This document shows positions 16,863 to 24,216 of a stretch of DNA of 38,916 bases, in pieces (positions within the stretch are counted from its first letter, which is position 1; each line of letters starts with the position of its first letter). Source of the DNA: an uncultured Lachnospiraceae bacterium. Its GTDB lineage: Bacteria; Bacillota; Clostridia; Lachnospirales; Lachnospiraceae. Position numbers and translations under genes: made by a program. The DNA lies in the NCBI GenBank assembly GCA_947629585.1, contig CANREH010000019.1, forward strand, positions 1-38,916, given 5' to 3'. Under the pieces are notes generated by a model. That model did no database searches and was not told where the DNA came from. It worked only from the letters and a program-made list of their open reading frames with translations.

Positions 16863-17888
16863 CTACTTCTCTCTCATCTCGTAATCTTTATCATCATCAA
16901 TCATCGTCAACATAATATCCGCAAACACCGGATCAAACTGTGTTCCTCTCCCCTTTTCCACCTCGGCGCGGACCTGCGCCTGCGGAAGCACATCCCGGTA
17001 GCTCCTCCGGGAGCTCATGGCGTCATACGAATCCGCAACGGCAATAATGCGCGCCTCTACCGGAATCTCCTCCCCGGCAATGCCGTCCGGGTATCCCCTG
17101 CCGTCATACCGCTCGTGGTGCCACCTGGCGCCTGTCATCAGCTTCGGAAATTCCGTGATATTCTTTAAGATTTTCTCCCCCATGACCGGATGCGTCTTAA
17201 TCACGGCAAACTCCTCGTCCGTCAGCTTTGCCGTTTTATTGATAATGGCATCCGGCACGCCAATCTTCCCAACGTCATGAAGAAGCCCCATCATATAAAT
17301 ATCCCTCTGCTCCTCTTTGGAAAATCCGGCGCGCTTTGCAATCATCCTGGAATAATCCGCCACTCTCGTAGAATGCCCGTTCGTATAGGTGTCTTTGGCG
17401 TCAATCGCCCCGGAAAGCGCCGTTACAATCTGCATAGAAATCCTGTCAAGCCTTTTATGCTGCGCCGTCACCTCCTGCGTCTTCTCCTCCACTTCATGCG
17501 CCAGATTCGTCTGCAGACGGATCAAGTCAATCGTATGCTTGACCCGCAGCAAAAGCACCTCCGGCACAAACGGCTTCTTGATAAAATCCATCGCGCCCGC
17601 CTTTAATCCCCTGGTCTCCGTCGCGCTGTCGTCGTCCGCCGTCAGGAAAATCACCGGGATATCCGCCGTCGCTTCATCTTCCCGAATTGCCTCAATCGTC
17701 TCAAAGCCGTCCATCCCCGGCATATGGACATCCAAAAGGATAATATCCGGCCGGTTGCCCTTCAGGAACCTTAATGCATCTTCCCCTGACTTCAGGCAGC
17801 TCACCCGCAGCTTTTCCCCGCTTAAAATACGGCTCGCCATCTTAAGATTTGCCGTATCATCATCAATCACCAAAATCCAACTGCTCAT
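16863..17888 (-). CDS. Response regulator with HD-GYP output (c-di-GMP phosphodiesterase)
   Basis: ATG 17888 is chosen: AGAGAGG lies 7 nt upstream, and the longer frame to 17969 would start on the -10 box. Of 341 residues, ~1-120 form a receiver (LVIDDDTANLKMA, phospho-Asp in IILLDVHMPGMDG, Lys in FIKKPF), then a short coiled linker and an HD-GYP domain with NGHSTRVADYS, LLHDVGKIGVPDA and HHERYDGRGYPDG. HD-GYP proteins hydrolyse cyclic di-GMP, linking phosphorelay input to second-messenger output. It is the first gene of the operon and lies 8 nt before the first kinase gene, which is its likely partner. All metal-ligand motifs of the HD-GYP core appear present. Confidence 0.9.
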   Translation of the reverse strand: MSSWILVIDDDTANLKMASRILSGEKLRVSCLKSGEDALRFLKGNRPDIILLDVHMPGMDGFETIEAIREDEATADIPVIFLTADDDSATETRGLKAGAMDFIKKPFVPEVLLLRVKHTIDLIRLQTNLAHEVEEKTQEVTAQHKRLDRISMQIVTALSGAIDAKDTYTNGHSTRVADYSRMIAKRAGFSKEEQRDIYMMGLLHDVGKIGVPDAIINKTAKLTDEEFAVIKTHPVMGEKILKNITEFPKLMTGARWHHERYDGRGYPDGIAGEEIPVEARIIAVADSYDAMSSRRSYRDVLPQAQVRAEVEKGRGTQFDPVFADIMLTMIDDDKDYEMREK

Positions 17889-17967
17889 CGCATTACCTCT
17901 CTGTCTTTTGATACACATATTTTCATCAAATCCGCTTTGCCGCGCTTTCCCGTCCCTTATATGTCCC

Positions 17968-17996
17968 ATTATACTCTGTAATAAAAACGATTACAA
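17968..17996 (-). promoter_or_regulatory. Promoter of the phosphorelay operon
   Basis: Minus strand: TTGTAA (17991-17996), 17-nt spacer, TATAAT (17968-17973). Predicted 5' leader ~70 nt to ATG 17888. Confidence 0.75.
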
Positions 17997-18015
17997 GCAT
18001 ACTGGCAGAAATTTT

Positions 18016-18041
18016 AATCGAGCTAATGGCTGAACTGTTAC
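18016..18041 (-). repeat. Partial MITE end upstream of the phosphorelay operon
   Basis: Read on the minus strand, 18041 to 18016 gives GTAACAGTTCAGCCAT then AGCTCGATT, the same as the left end of the element at 23675 with one change. The rest of the element is not recognisable. It lies just upstream of the promoter at 17968-17996. Confidence 0.65.
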
Positions 18042-18053
18042 AATGCGCAGCGG

Positions 18054-18106
18054 ACACAAACAAAGAGACAGGTTAAGCGGCTTCTTCCCGCCTAATCTGT
18101 CTCTTT
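18054..18106 (-). terminator. Terminator of the B12-type transport operon
   Basis: AAAGAGACAGRTTA..GCGG and its complement (18062-18081 and 18087-18106) form a long stem around CTTCTT; on the minus strand TTTGTTTGTG follows. The stop codon of the ATPase gene (18105-18107) is within the stem base. Confidence 0.8.
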
Positions 18107-19217
18107 ATCCAAAAAGAGCCTGCGGCATGATGATTTCTTTCCCTGCCTGCCGTGCATAAAAAAGCAAATCCCGGTTAACGGTTTCCAGCGTCCCAAACGT
18201 TTCCCGGCAGCAGATCACGGTTTTACACAAATCCAGCTCCTTCTCTGCCATAAACACCACTGTTTCCGGAACCGGCTCAAAGGCCTCCGCCGCAAATACG
18301 TTTGCTGCCAGGCTTTTTGCCACAGGATAATCCAAATCATTTTTAAACAAAATTCCTGCCGCAAACGGAATCCCTTTCCTCTGAAGGCTCCGGTACGTTT
18401 TTCTTCCCATTCCAAGACCCGCTATCACGAAAGCTTCCGGTTTTCCCTGAACAGCCTCCAGCTCCATGCTCCCATTTTCCTCGTCAAAGCTCCCCAGGGA
18501 AATATGGAACAGCTCCTTAAGATAGCCCGATCGGAAGATTTCCTCCGGCGTGCCGAATTTTTCCATATAGCTTCCATTCAGGCAGAGGATTTTATCCGAA
18601 ACCTTTTCCGCCAGATCCAGCTCATGAATTGACATAATCACCGTTATCCGCTTCTTTTTTCTCAGTTCCTGCAGAACAGAGAAAAATTCCAGCTTATATT
18701 TCACATCCAGATAAGAAGTCGGCTCGTCCAGAAGAAGGATTTCCGGCTCCTGGCAGATTGCCCTTGCCAGCATGACACGCTGTCTCTGCCCGTCGCTGAT
18801 ACGGGTAAAATCCTGATCCGCAATCTCCGGTATCTGCACCAGCTCCATTGCTTCCTTTACCTTCCTGCGATCTTCTTTCGACAAAATGCCAAAATGTCCG
18901 GTATAAGGATAACGCCCCGTAGCCACTACATCTTCGCAGGTCATCAGCTCCGTGCGCAGCCTCTCCGTCATGACTACCGCCATTTTTTTTGACAGCTCTG
19001 TGCCGGACATAGCGCCAATATCCTGCCGATCCAGATAAACCGCTCCGGCAATCAGGCTTATCTGCTTTGCGATGCTTTTTAAAACCGTAGACTTTCCTGC
19101 TCCGTTCGGCCCGATCAGGGTCAAAATCTCCCCTTTTTTCAGGCAGATTTTCATATTTTCAATCAGCGGACGCCCATAGCCCACGCTCATCTTTTCCGTA
19201 TAAAAATAATATTCCAC
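18105..19217 (-). CDS. Fe3+/cobalamin-type ABC transporter ATPase with C-terminal extension
   Basis: GTG 19217 follows GGAGGAAGTAGT; the start overlaps the permease gene's RBS region, with 1 nt between genes. Residues ~1-245 are a FecE/BtuD-type ATPase: Walker A GPNGAGKST, Q-loop region, signature ISDGQRQRVMLARA, Walker B ILLLDEPT, H-loop SIHELD. The final ~115 residues (VIAGLGMGRKTYRSL, FKNDLDYPVAKSLAANVF) form an alpha/beta extension that some cobalamin-type ATPases also carry; its role is unknown. It powers the permease encoded just upstream. Last gene of the riboswitch operon. Full length (370), no missing motif. Confidence 0.85.
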   Translation of the reverse strand: MEYYFYTEKMSVGYGRPLIENMKICLKKGEILTLIGPNGAGKSTVLKSIAKQISLIAGAVYLDRQDIGAMSGTELSKKMAVVMTERLRTELMTCEDVVATGRYPYTGHFGILSKEDRRKVKEAMELVQIPEIADQDFTRISDGQRQRVMLARAICQEPEILLLDEPTSYLDVKYKLEFFSVLQELRKKKRITVIMSIHELDLAEKVSDKILCLNGSYMEKFGTPEEIFRSGYLKELFHISLGSFDEENGSMELEAVQGKPEAFVIAGLGMGRKTYRSLQRKGIPFAAGILFKNDLDYPVAKSLAANVFAAEAFEPVPETVVFMAEKELDLCKTVICCRETFGTLETVNRDLLFYARQAGKEIIMPQALFG

Positions 19218-19218
19218 A

Positions 19219-20229
19219 CTACTTCCTCCGCCTTACCATTACCCATAACACGACCGGGGCGCCAAAGACTGCCGTAACCGTACTGATACTGATCTCTGTC
19301 GGGGCAAACAGATTCCTTGCCAGCAGATCACAGAACAGACAGAAGACACTTCCGCCCAGGAAACACGCCGGTATCATAAAAACAGGCTCTGCCGTCCCCA
19401 AAAGGCTTTTTACCAGATGCGGGGCGGCAAGCCCGACAAAGGAAATCGGCCCGGCATAAGCCACAACACAGGCGGACAATACGCTCGATAAAATAACCAT
19501 CAGCATGCGCAGAATCCGGATATTAACCCCCAGATTTTTCGCATAGGCTTCCCCAAGCTCATAAGCGCCAAGAGGCTTTGCCGGGAAAAAAACTGCGAGA
19601 AACGCCGCCGCTGTCACCGCCGCCATTACCTTCACATTGTCCCAGTTCATTCCGGAAAAACTTCCTCTCGACCAGTTATGAAGATTCACAATATCCGCAT
19701 CCTCCGCAAACGTCACGATCAGCTCCGTCGCCGCAGAACAGATATACCCAATCATCACCCCGCTGACCACCAGCATGGACATCTGCTCCACCCTGCGGGA
19801 CATGATAAGGACAAAGCCCATTGATAATACCGCCCCAAGAAATGCCGCAAGGATCAGCGTCACGGAGCTTAAGCCTCCCGTTTTTCCCATAAAAAATACC
19901 ATCACAGCCGCAACCATCATTTTCGCCCCGGAAGAAATTCCCAGTACAAAAGGGCCTGCAATCGGATTATGGAAAAATGTCTGCAGTAGATACCCGGAAA
20001 GCGCCAGGGCGCCTCCAAGAATCAGGGCAGCCACCGTTCTCGGCAGACGGATCTCCCGGAGAATCCTTCCTTTCGTCCAATCCATTCCCTGCCCGGACAT
20101 ACTTTTTACAATCTCCGGCAAAGAAATCTCTACGCTTCCCAGGCAGATATTCATGGCAAAAAATATCATCATTCCCGCCGCAAGCAGAAGAAACGCCATG
20201 AGCCGCCGTACTTTTTTCTTCCTCTGCAT
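19219..20229 (-). CDS. FecCD/BtuC-family ABC permease
   Basis: ATG 20229 follows GGGGGATTTT. The 336 residues are largely hydrophobic with the nine to ten helices of FecCD permeases and family motifs (LPRTVAALILGGALALSGYL, NPIAGPFVLGISSGA, GPISFVGLAAPHLVK). These permeases carry siderophore-iron, haem or cobalamin across the membrane. The riboswitch upstream of the operon favours cobalamin or a related corrinoid. Begins 31 nt after the binding-protein gene. Complete. Confidence 0.88.
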   Translation of the reverse strand: MQRKKKVRRLMAFLLLAAGMMIFFAMNICLGSVEISLPEIVKSMSGQGMDWTKGRILREIRLPRTVAALILGGALALSGYLLQTFFHNPIAGPFVLGISSGAKMMVAAVMVFFMGKTGGLSSVTLILAAFLGAVLSMGFVLIMSRRVEQMSMLVVSGVMIGYICSAATELIVTFAEDADIVNLHNWSRGSFSGMNWDNVKVMAAVTAAAFLAVFFPAKPLGAYELGEAYAKNLGVNIRILRMLMVILSSVLSACVVAYAGPISFVGLAAPHLVKSLLGTAEPVFMIPACFLGGSVFCLFCDLLARNLFAPTEISISTVTAVFGAPVVLWVMVRRRK

Positions 20230-20260
20230 AAAATCCCCCTGCTTTTTGTTTCCTTAACAT

Positions 20261-21445
20261 TTATTTTTCCTGCTCCAAAAGCTGAAAAAGATATTTCATT
20301 CCTTCCTTTTTTCCCAAAAGCATTTTATGGATATCCTCCATCAGATAGCCAATGGACATGGACTGCTGGTACATATCGTTCGTCGTGCAAAAAACATTCC
20401 CATTCTTTACCGCTTTAAAATCCTCTAAAAGCGCACATTTGTCAAGCAGCTCTTCTACCGATGCCACGCCGCCGTCTATGGAGCTGTTATAAATAAGGAA
20501 ATCCGCATCCACCGCCCTGTCATAAAATTCCTCTATCTGCATATTCACCGTAGAGCGGTGGGAATCCGGATCGCCCAGATCATCAAAAATATAGCGTCCC
20601 CCGGCAAGTGCAATCATTTTCGGTATATAATCAGAGCTTTCCCGCACCTGTACCAGCCCATTCGATGTAAGGTAGAAAAAAACCACGGTTTTTCCGGTCG
20701 CTTCCTCTTGTTCCATTTTTTTCAAAATGGCAAGCTGATCCGCAAATAATTTTTCCGCTTCTTCTTCCTTTCCCAGCAGTGCGCCGTAAAATTTAATCCA
20801 TTCCACCCTGCCAAGCGGATGCGTCTCAAAGCTGGAATCGTCAATCACAACCGGAATCTCAAACTTTTTCAGCATTTCCACCACTTCCGGCGAATGCGAA
20901 ATCATTCTGTTTTCAATGGCAAGGCTGCAGCCCTCTGACACAATCATCTCATAATCCGGCTGGCTGTATTTGCCTGCATAAACCATATCGCCGCGTTCCA
21001 TAGCTTCCCTTGCCGACGGAATATACCATCCGTCCTCTTCCTGTCCGGAAAAGGAAATCGTATCGACTGCGTCAAGAGCGTCAAACATATCCATAGCTGC
21101 AGACGCCACAAGATAAAGCTTTTTCACCGGGCGTTTTATTACTGCCAAATCTTCGTCCAGTCCCTCCGGAACCTCTTTATCCTCCGGAACCACAAGAATT
21201 CTTGCATCCTCCGTCGTCAGAAGCGTACAGCCATTCTTAAGATAATCCACGGAAAAATTTTCCGCATAGGCAAGCTCCATACTGCTTTCACAGTTAAATC
21301 CTGCCTCTGTTCCCTCTATTTCCTTTGTTCCCCCTGCTCCCTCTGTTTCCGCCGAATCGGCAAAACTGCCGCAGGCGCAAAACCCCAAAAGCCCCGCCAG
21401 AAACAGGCAGGCTAACAGTAAGCTTTTTTTTCTTCCTGTCATCAT
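20261..21445 (-). CDS. Fe/B12-type substrate-binding lipoprotein (BtuF/FepB class)
   Basis: ATG 21445 follows GAGGAATTT. The signal peptide ends in a lipobox (LLGFCAC). The mature part has the two-lobe layout of the Fe/B12 periplasmic-binding family: VDTISFSGQEEDGW in lobe one, a long connecting helix (LLGKEEEAEKLFADQLAILKK), GKTVVFFYLTSN and ALAGGRYIFDDLGD in lobe two. Length 394 is at the upper end because of an acidic N-terminal linker. It should deliver its ligand to the permease encoded 31 nt downstream. Ligand is inferred from the operon's riboswitch, not from binding residues. Confidence 0.83.
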   Translation of the reverse strand: MMTGRKKSLLLACLFLAGLLGFCACGSFADSAETEGAGGTKEIEGTEAGFNCESSMELAYAENFSVDYLKNGCTLLTTEDARILVVPEDKEVPEGLDEDLAVIKRPVKKLYLVASAAMDMFDALDAVDTISFSGQEEDGWYIPSAREAMERGDMVYAGKYSQPDYEMIVSEGCSLAIENRMISHSPEVVEMLKKFEIPVVIDDSSFETHPLGRVEWIKFYGALLGKEEEAEKLFADQLAILKKMEQEEATGKTVVFFYLTSNGLVQVRESSDYIPKMIALAGGRYIFDDLGDPDSHRSTVNMQIEEFYDRAVDADFLIYNSSIDGGVASVEELLDKCALLEDFKAVKNGNVFCTTNDMYQQSMSIGYLMEDIHKMLLGKKEGMKYLFQLLEQEK

Positions 21446-21454
21446 AAATTCCTC

Positions 21455-22384
21455 TTATTCCGCAGCCTGCAGCGTATCCGAATGGAACGTAAGGGTATAT
21501 TCCACTTCATGCGGCTTACTCATAGCTATCGTATCCCCAATCACCTTTAATTCCTCGTCCAGCGCCGTTACCGGAATCTCAAATACAGAATTGCCCTCGG
21601 TATTCACAGGCAGATATTTCTCCCCGTCTGCCAGCATATAATCATAATTCGGGCTGTTCCATTCCACCCTTGCCGTTATCTTCCCATCCTCAGCCCTGAT
21701 TTGGGCAGGAGACAGGATCTGCGCCTTGCCGCTGCCGCCCTCCATCGTAAGCTCTATTGTATATTCGCCATCTTTGACGTCTATGGTTTTTGTTTTTTGG
21801 GATTCTTCCGGACTTTCCTCCTTCTGGTCTTTTGCAGGCGTTGGATTGGAAACGCTGACCTTATGATCATACCATACGCCCTTTGTCCCAATTAAGGCTA
21901 AGTCAAATTCCGTTTCCAGGGCCGGCACCGGCACGTCAAAGCCGTACACTTCCTCCGAAATCCCGTCGCTGTAAGTAACCGTATCCTCCGTCGGCTCCAG
22001 CAAAACCGCTCCCTCTTCCTGGGCGTCTTTTGCAAGTCCCGGATAAAGGTTCACAATGTTCTTTGATCCCAGGGAAATATGGATCGTCATTTCTCCGTTT
22101 TCCACCGTGAGGGTTCCCTTCCCGTCACAGGCTTCGCTGACATGAAACATACCGCTGTCCGTTGTAAACTCCGCCGTATAAATCCCGTCCGCCAGTTCTG
22201 CCTTTTTTTCTCCGTCAGAATTATCCCCTGCTTCCTTTTCTGTATTTTCTTTTACAGAAAGAGAAGCGTTATCGCTGTTTTCTTTTTGCATTCCATTACT
22301 TCCGCAGCCGCTAAGCAGCAATAAAGACGCTGCTGCAGCTATCAGTATTCTTTTTATTTCTTTTATTTCTTTTATTTTTTTCAT
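21455..22384 (-). CDS. Lipoprotein with two NEAT-like beta domains
   Basis: The signal peptide has a repeated KIKEIKEIKR start encoded by an A-rich microrepeat and ends in the lipobox LLSGCGS. After a disordered acidic linker come two related ~110-residue beta domains: (a) from DGIYTAEFTTDSGMFHVSEA to DHKVSV, (b) from DGEYTIELTMEGGSGKAQIL to VEYTLTFHS; each has a 'DGxYt' first strand, an 'xxgkitxxi' strand and a conserved 'v.. l..e' late segment. The layout resembles NEAT haem-binding domains, but I see no YxxxY haem signature that would prove it. Between the chelatase and the transporter genes, so it probably captures a tetrapyrrole at the cell surface. Assignment is tentative. Confidence 0.5.
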   Translation of the reverse strand: MKKIKEIKEIKRILIAAAASLLLLSGCGSNGMQKENSDNASLSVKENTEKEAGDNSDGEKKAELADGIYTAEFTTDSGMFHVSEACDGKGTLTVENGEMTIHISLGSKNIVNLYPGLAKDAQEEGAVLLEPTEDTVTYSDGISEEVYGFDVPVPALETEFDLALIGTKGVWYDHKVSVSNPTPAKDQKEESPEESQKTKTIDVKDGEYTIELTMEGGSGKAQILSPAQIRAEDGKITARVEWNSPNYDYMLADGEKYLPVNTEGNSVFEIPVTALDEELKVIGDTIAMSKPHEVEYTLTFHSDTLQAAE

Positions 22385-22426
22385 TTTTTTCTTTTTCCTT
22401 CTCTTTTTTTTGCCTGTCCTTATTTT

Positions 22427-23647
22427 TTAATCCATTACCTGCGCCGTATGCTCTATGTAAAGCTTCTGAATTGCCTTAACAGAGCCCAGCCCGGCAATCT
22501 GCGTCTCCACGCTGTCAAAATTGCCGGAAGCCTGAAACATACTGAGCCAGGAATCTTCCTCGGGACCTGCCATATCATTATTGGCATGATCTCCCGCCAC
22601 CACCATCAACGGACGCAGAACCACCTTTTTATAGCCTGCATCCGCCACAGCCTCGATTACAGCCTCACAGGAAGTTTCTTCCGGCTCTCCCTCCACCGTA
22701 CCGACAAAGACATTTTCATAGCCAAGCTCTTCCATCTGGGACTGCATCTGACTGTAAGATACCTTCGCCGTATGGGAAGTGCCATGCCCCATAAATACAA
22801 ATGCAGCGCCATCCTTCTTTGCGGCTTTCAGGCTGTCGTATCCGGCAGCTTTTACCGCCGTTTTTGTCAGCACCTTCGCAACCCTTTCCTTATCGTCATT
22901 CACTGCCTCCGCGTCCGAACCCACCTCGCCAAGAAGCGGCTCCGCAATCTTCACGGTTTCAAACTGATCCTGATAAGCCTCCACTGCCTCCGTCAATTCA
23001 TCATACTCTGCACCGTGCATCAAATGCGTAGGCTGTATGACCAGATTTTTTACCCCGTTTTCCACAGCCCTTTCCAGTGCCTGATCCATATTATCGATAC
23101 ATTCGCCGTCACGCGCCTGGATATGGTTAATAATAATCTGCGACGTAAATGCCCTCCTTACGGACCAGTCCGGATATGCCTTCTGCAGCGCATCTTCAAT
23201 TCCTTTAATATCGTCAATACGGCTGTCATTAAAAGAAGTTCCAAAGCTCACCACTAAAATTTCCTTTTCCCCAATCTCATCCTGATTGCGCGGGTCATCC
23301 TTCGCGGCATCCCCGGTATCCCTGCCAAAATAATCCGGATCGGCATTGGTTCCTTCCACCAGCTCCTTCTGTTCATCCGTCAGCGCATCCCACGCCTCTT
23401 TCGCCTGCGTACACAGCTCGTCCGTATCCTCCGTCCTCTCCTGCACATAAATGGCGTCAATCAATGAGGCAGCTTCATCCGCAGCTTTCTGATCAGCATC
23501 CTCCACTGCAGCTTCCTGAGCAGCATCCTCCACTGCGGTTTCCTGATCGGCGTCCTCCACTGCAGTTTTCTTTCCACAGCCCGCCAATGCCAGGGAACCT
23601 GCCATCATACCGATTAACAAAAAAGCTGCTGCCAAATTTTTTTTCAT
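22427..23647 (-). CDS. cbiK: Surface lipoprotein CbiK-type sirohydrochlorin cobaltochelatase
   Basis: ATG 23647 follows AAAGGAG. A signal peptide with lipobox (LALAGCGKK) is followed by three AVEDADQE-like repeats, a short helical module (AWDALTDEQKELVEG), and then a CbiK domain: EILVVSFGTSFNDSR, VIQPTHLMHGAEYDEL and FVFMGHGTSHTA carry the two conserved His, and VGTVEGEPE the acidic residue. CbiK inserts Co2+ into sirohydrochlorin for B12 synthesis and is normally cytosolic; a periplasmic form beside an ABC transporter is known in Desulfovibrio. Export here means the enzyme or its haem/metal binding works outside the cell. First gene of the riboswitch operon. Confidence 0.85.
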   Translation of the reverse strand: MKKNLAAAFLLIGMMAGSLALAGCGKKTAVEDADQETAVEDAAQEAAVEDADQKAADEAASLIDAIYVQERTEDTDELCTQAKEAWDALTDEQKELVEGTNADPDYFGRDTGDAAKDDPRNQDEIGEKEILVVSFGTSFNDSRIDDIKGIEDALQKAYPDWSVRRAFTSQIIINHIQARDGECIDNMDQALERAVENGVKNLVIQPTHLMHGAEYDELTEAVEAYQDQFETVKIAEPLLGEVGSDAEAVNDDKERVAKVLTKTAVKAAGYDSLKAAKKDGAAFVFMGHGTSHTAKVSYSQMQSQMEELGYENVFVGTVEGEPEETSCEAVIEAVADAGYKKVVLRPLMVVAGDHANNDMAGPEEDSWLSMFQASGNFDSVETQIAGLGSVKAIQKLYIEHTAQVMD

Positions 23648-23674
23648 TGTTTTCTCCTTTCTTATACAAAAATC

Positions 23675-23837
23675 GTAACAGTTCAGCCATCAGCTCGATT
23701 TGGCTGCTCTGCAGCCTGTTTCGCCGCTAAAGCGGCTAAAATCTCGCTTCTGGCAGAACGCCATATGTCAAAAATAGGGAAATTGCCCCATGCGACGGTT
23801 CAATTTTCCTATTTTTGCCGCATGGCTGAACTGTTAC
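23675..23837. mobile_element. 163-bp MITE/REP-like element with perfect 16-bp terminal inverted repeats
   Basis: GTAACAGTTCAGCCAT at 23675-23690 is exactly inverted at 23822-23837. Inside are three more palindromes: GGCTGC-tct-GCAGCC, GCCGCT-aa-AGCGGC, and CAAAAATAGGGAAATTG (23769-23785) with its near-perfect complement (23801-23817). AAAAATC flanks both ends (23668-23674 and 23839-23845), a possible target duplication. There is no coding capacity. It sits between the riboswitch terminator and the cbiK start, so it is transcribed in the operon leader. Partial ends occur at 7099 and 18041. Confidence 0.75.
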
Positions 23838-23869
23838 AAAAAATCCCTTACCACATTCAGTAAGGGATT
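23838..23869 (-). terminator. Intrinsic terminator, riboswitch expression platform
   Basis: Minus strand: AATCCCTTAC - TGAATGTG - GTAAGGGATT then TTTTTTG. A 10-bp perfect stem with T-run, about 110 nt after the aptamer and before the first gene: the OFF state of a transcription-attenuating riboswitch. Confidence 0.85.
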
Positions 23870-23977
23870 GTACGCAAAACAAACCTGCAAAATTTTCTCA
23901 AAAAAAGATCCTTCTGCAAGCTCAAAACGTACAGCCAGTTACTCGTGGCCTGAAACTATAAGTTTCCGTACAACAAT

Positions 23978-24150
23978 AAGGCAGGTCTCCCGGCTTAAAG
24001 ATCATCACATCGGCCGCCTTCCCGGTCTCCCAGTGGCATATTGGCTTCAGCTCCCTGATTACGGTGACGAGTTCGTACAGGATTTGCACCTGTTTCCCTT
24101 TTCACCGGAACCAGCCATAGGCTGTTCCGGCACCTTACTGTTTATTCAAT
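23978..24150 (-). promoter_or_regulatory. Cobalamin (adenosylcobalamin-type) riboswitch
   Basis: Minus strand shows the conserved cobalamin elements in order: AAGGTGCC near the 5' end, GGGAAACAGGTGCAAATCC, GTCACCGTAATCAGGGAG, TGCCACTGGGAGACCGGGAAGGC, then the B12 box AGCCGGGAGACCTGCC (23980-23995). Binding of a cobalamin is expected to favour the downstream terminator and reduce expression of the chelatase and transporter genes. Confidence 0.92.
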
Positions 24151-24157
24151 TTTTGCC

Positions 24158-24186
24158 ATTCTAACATAGAGAGAAGATTTGGTCAA
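24158..24186 (-). promoter_or_regulatory. Promoter of the riboswitch operon
   Basis: Minus strand: TTGACC (24181-24186), 17-nt spacer, TAGAAT (24158-24163). It places the transcript start just upstream of the aptamer. Confidence 0.75.
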
Positions 24187-24216
24187 GAAAAATTTAATTC
24201 AGCTTCAATAAGTGCA

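Noticed and set aside
17889-17969. N-terminal extension of the HD-GYP protein
   Set aside because: The upstream codons overlap the predicted -10 box and lack an RBS; ATG 17888 has AGAGAGG at good spacing.
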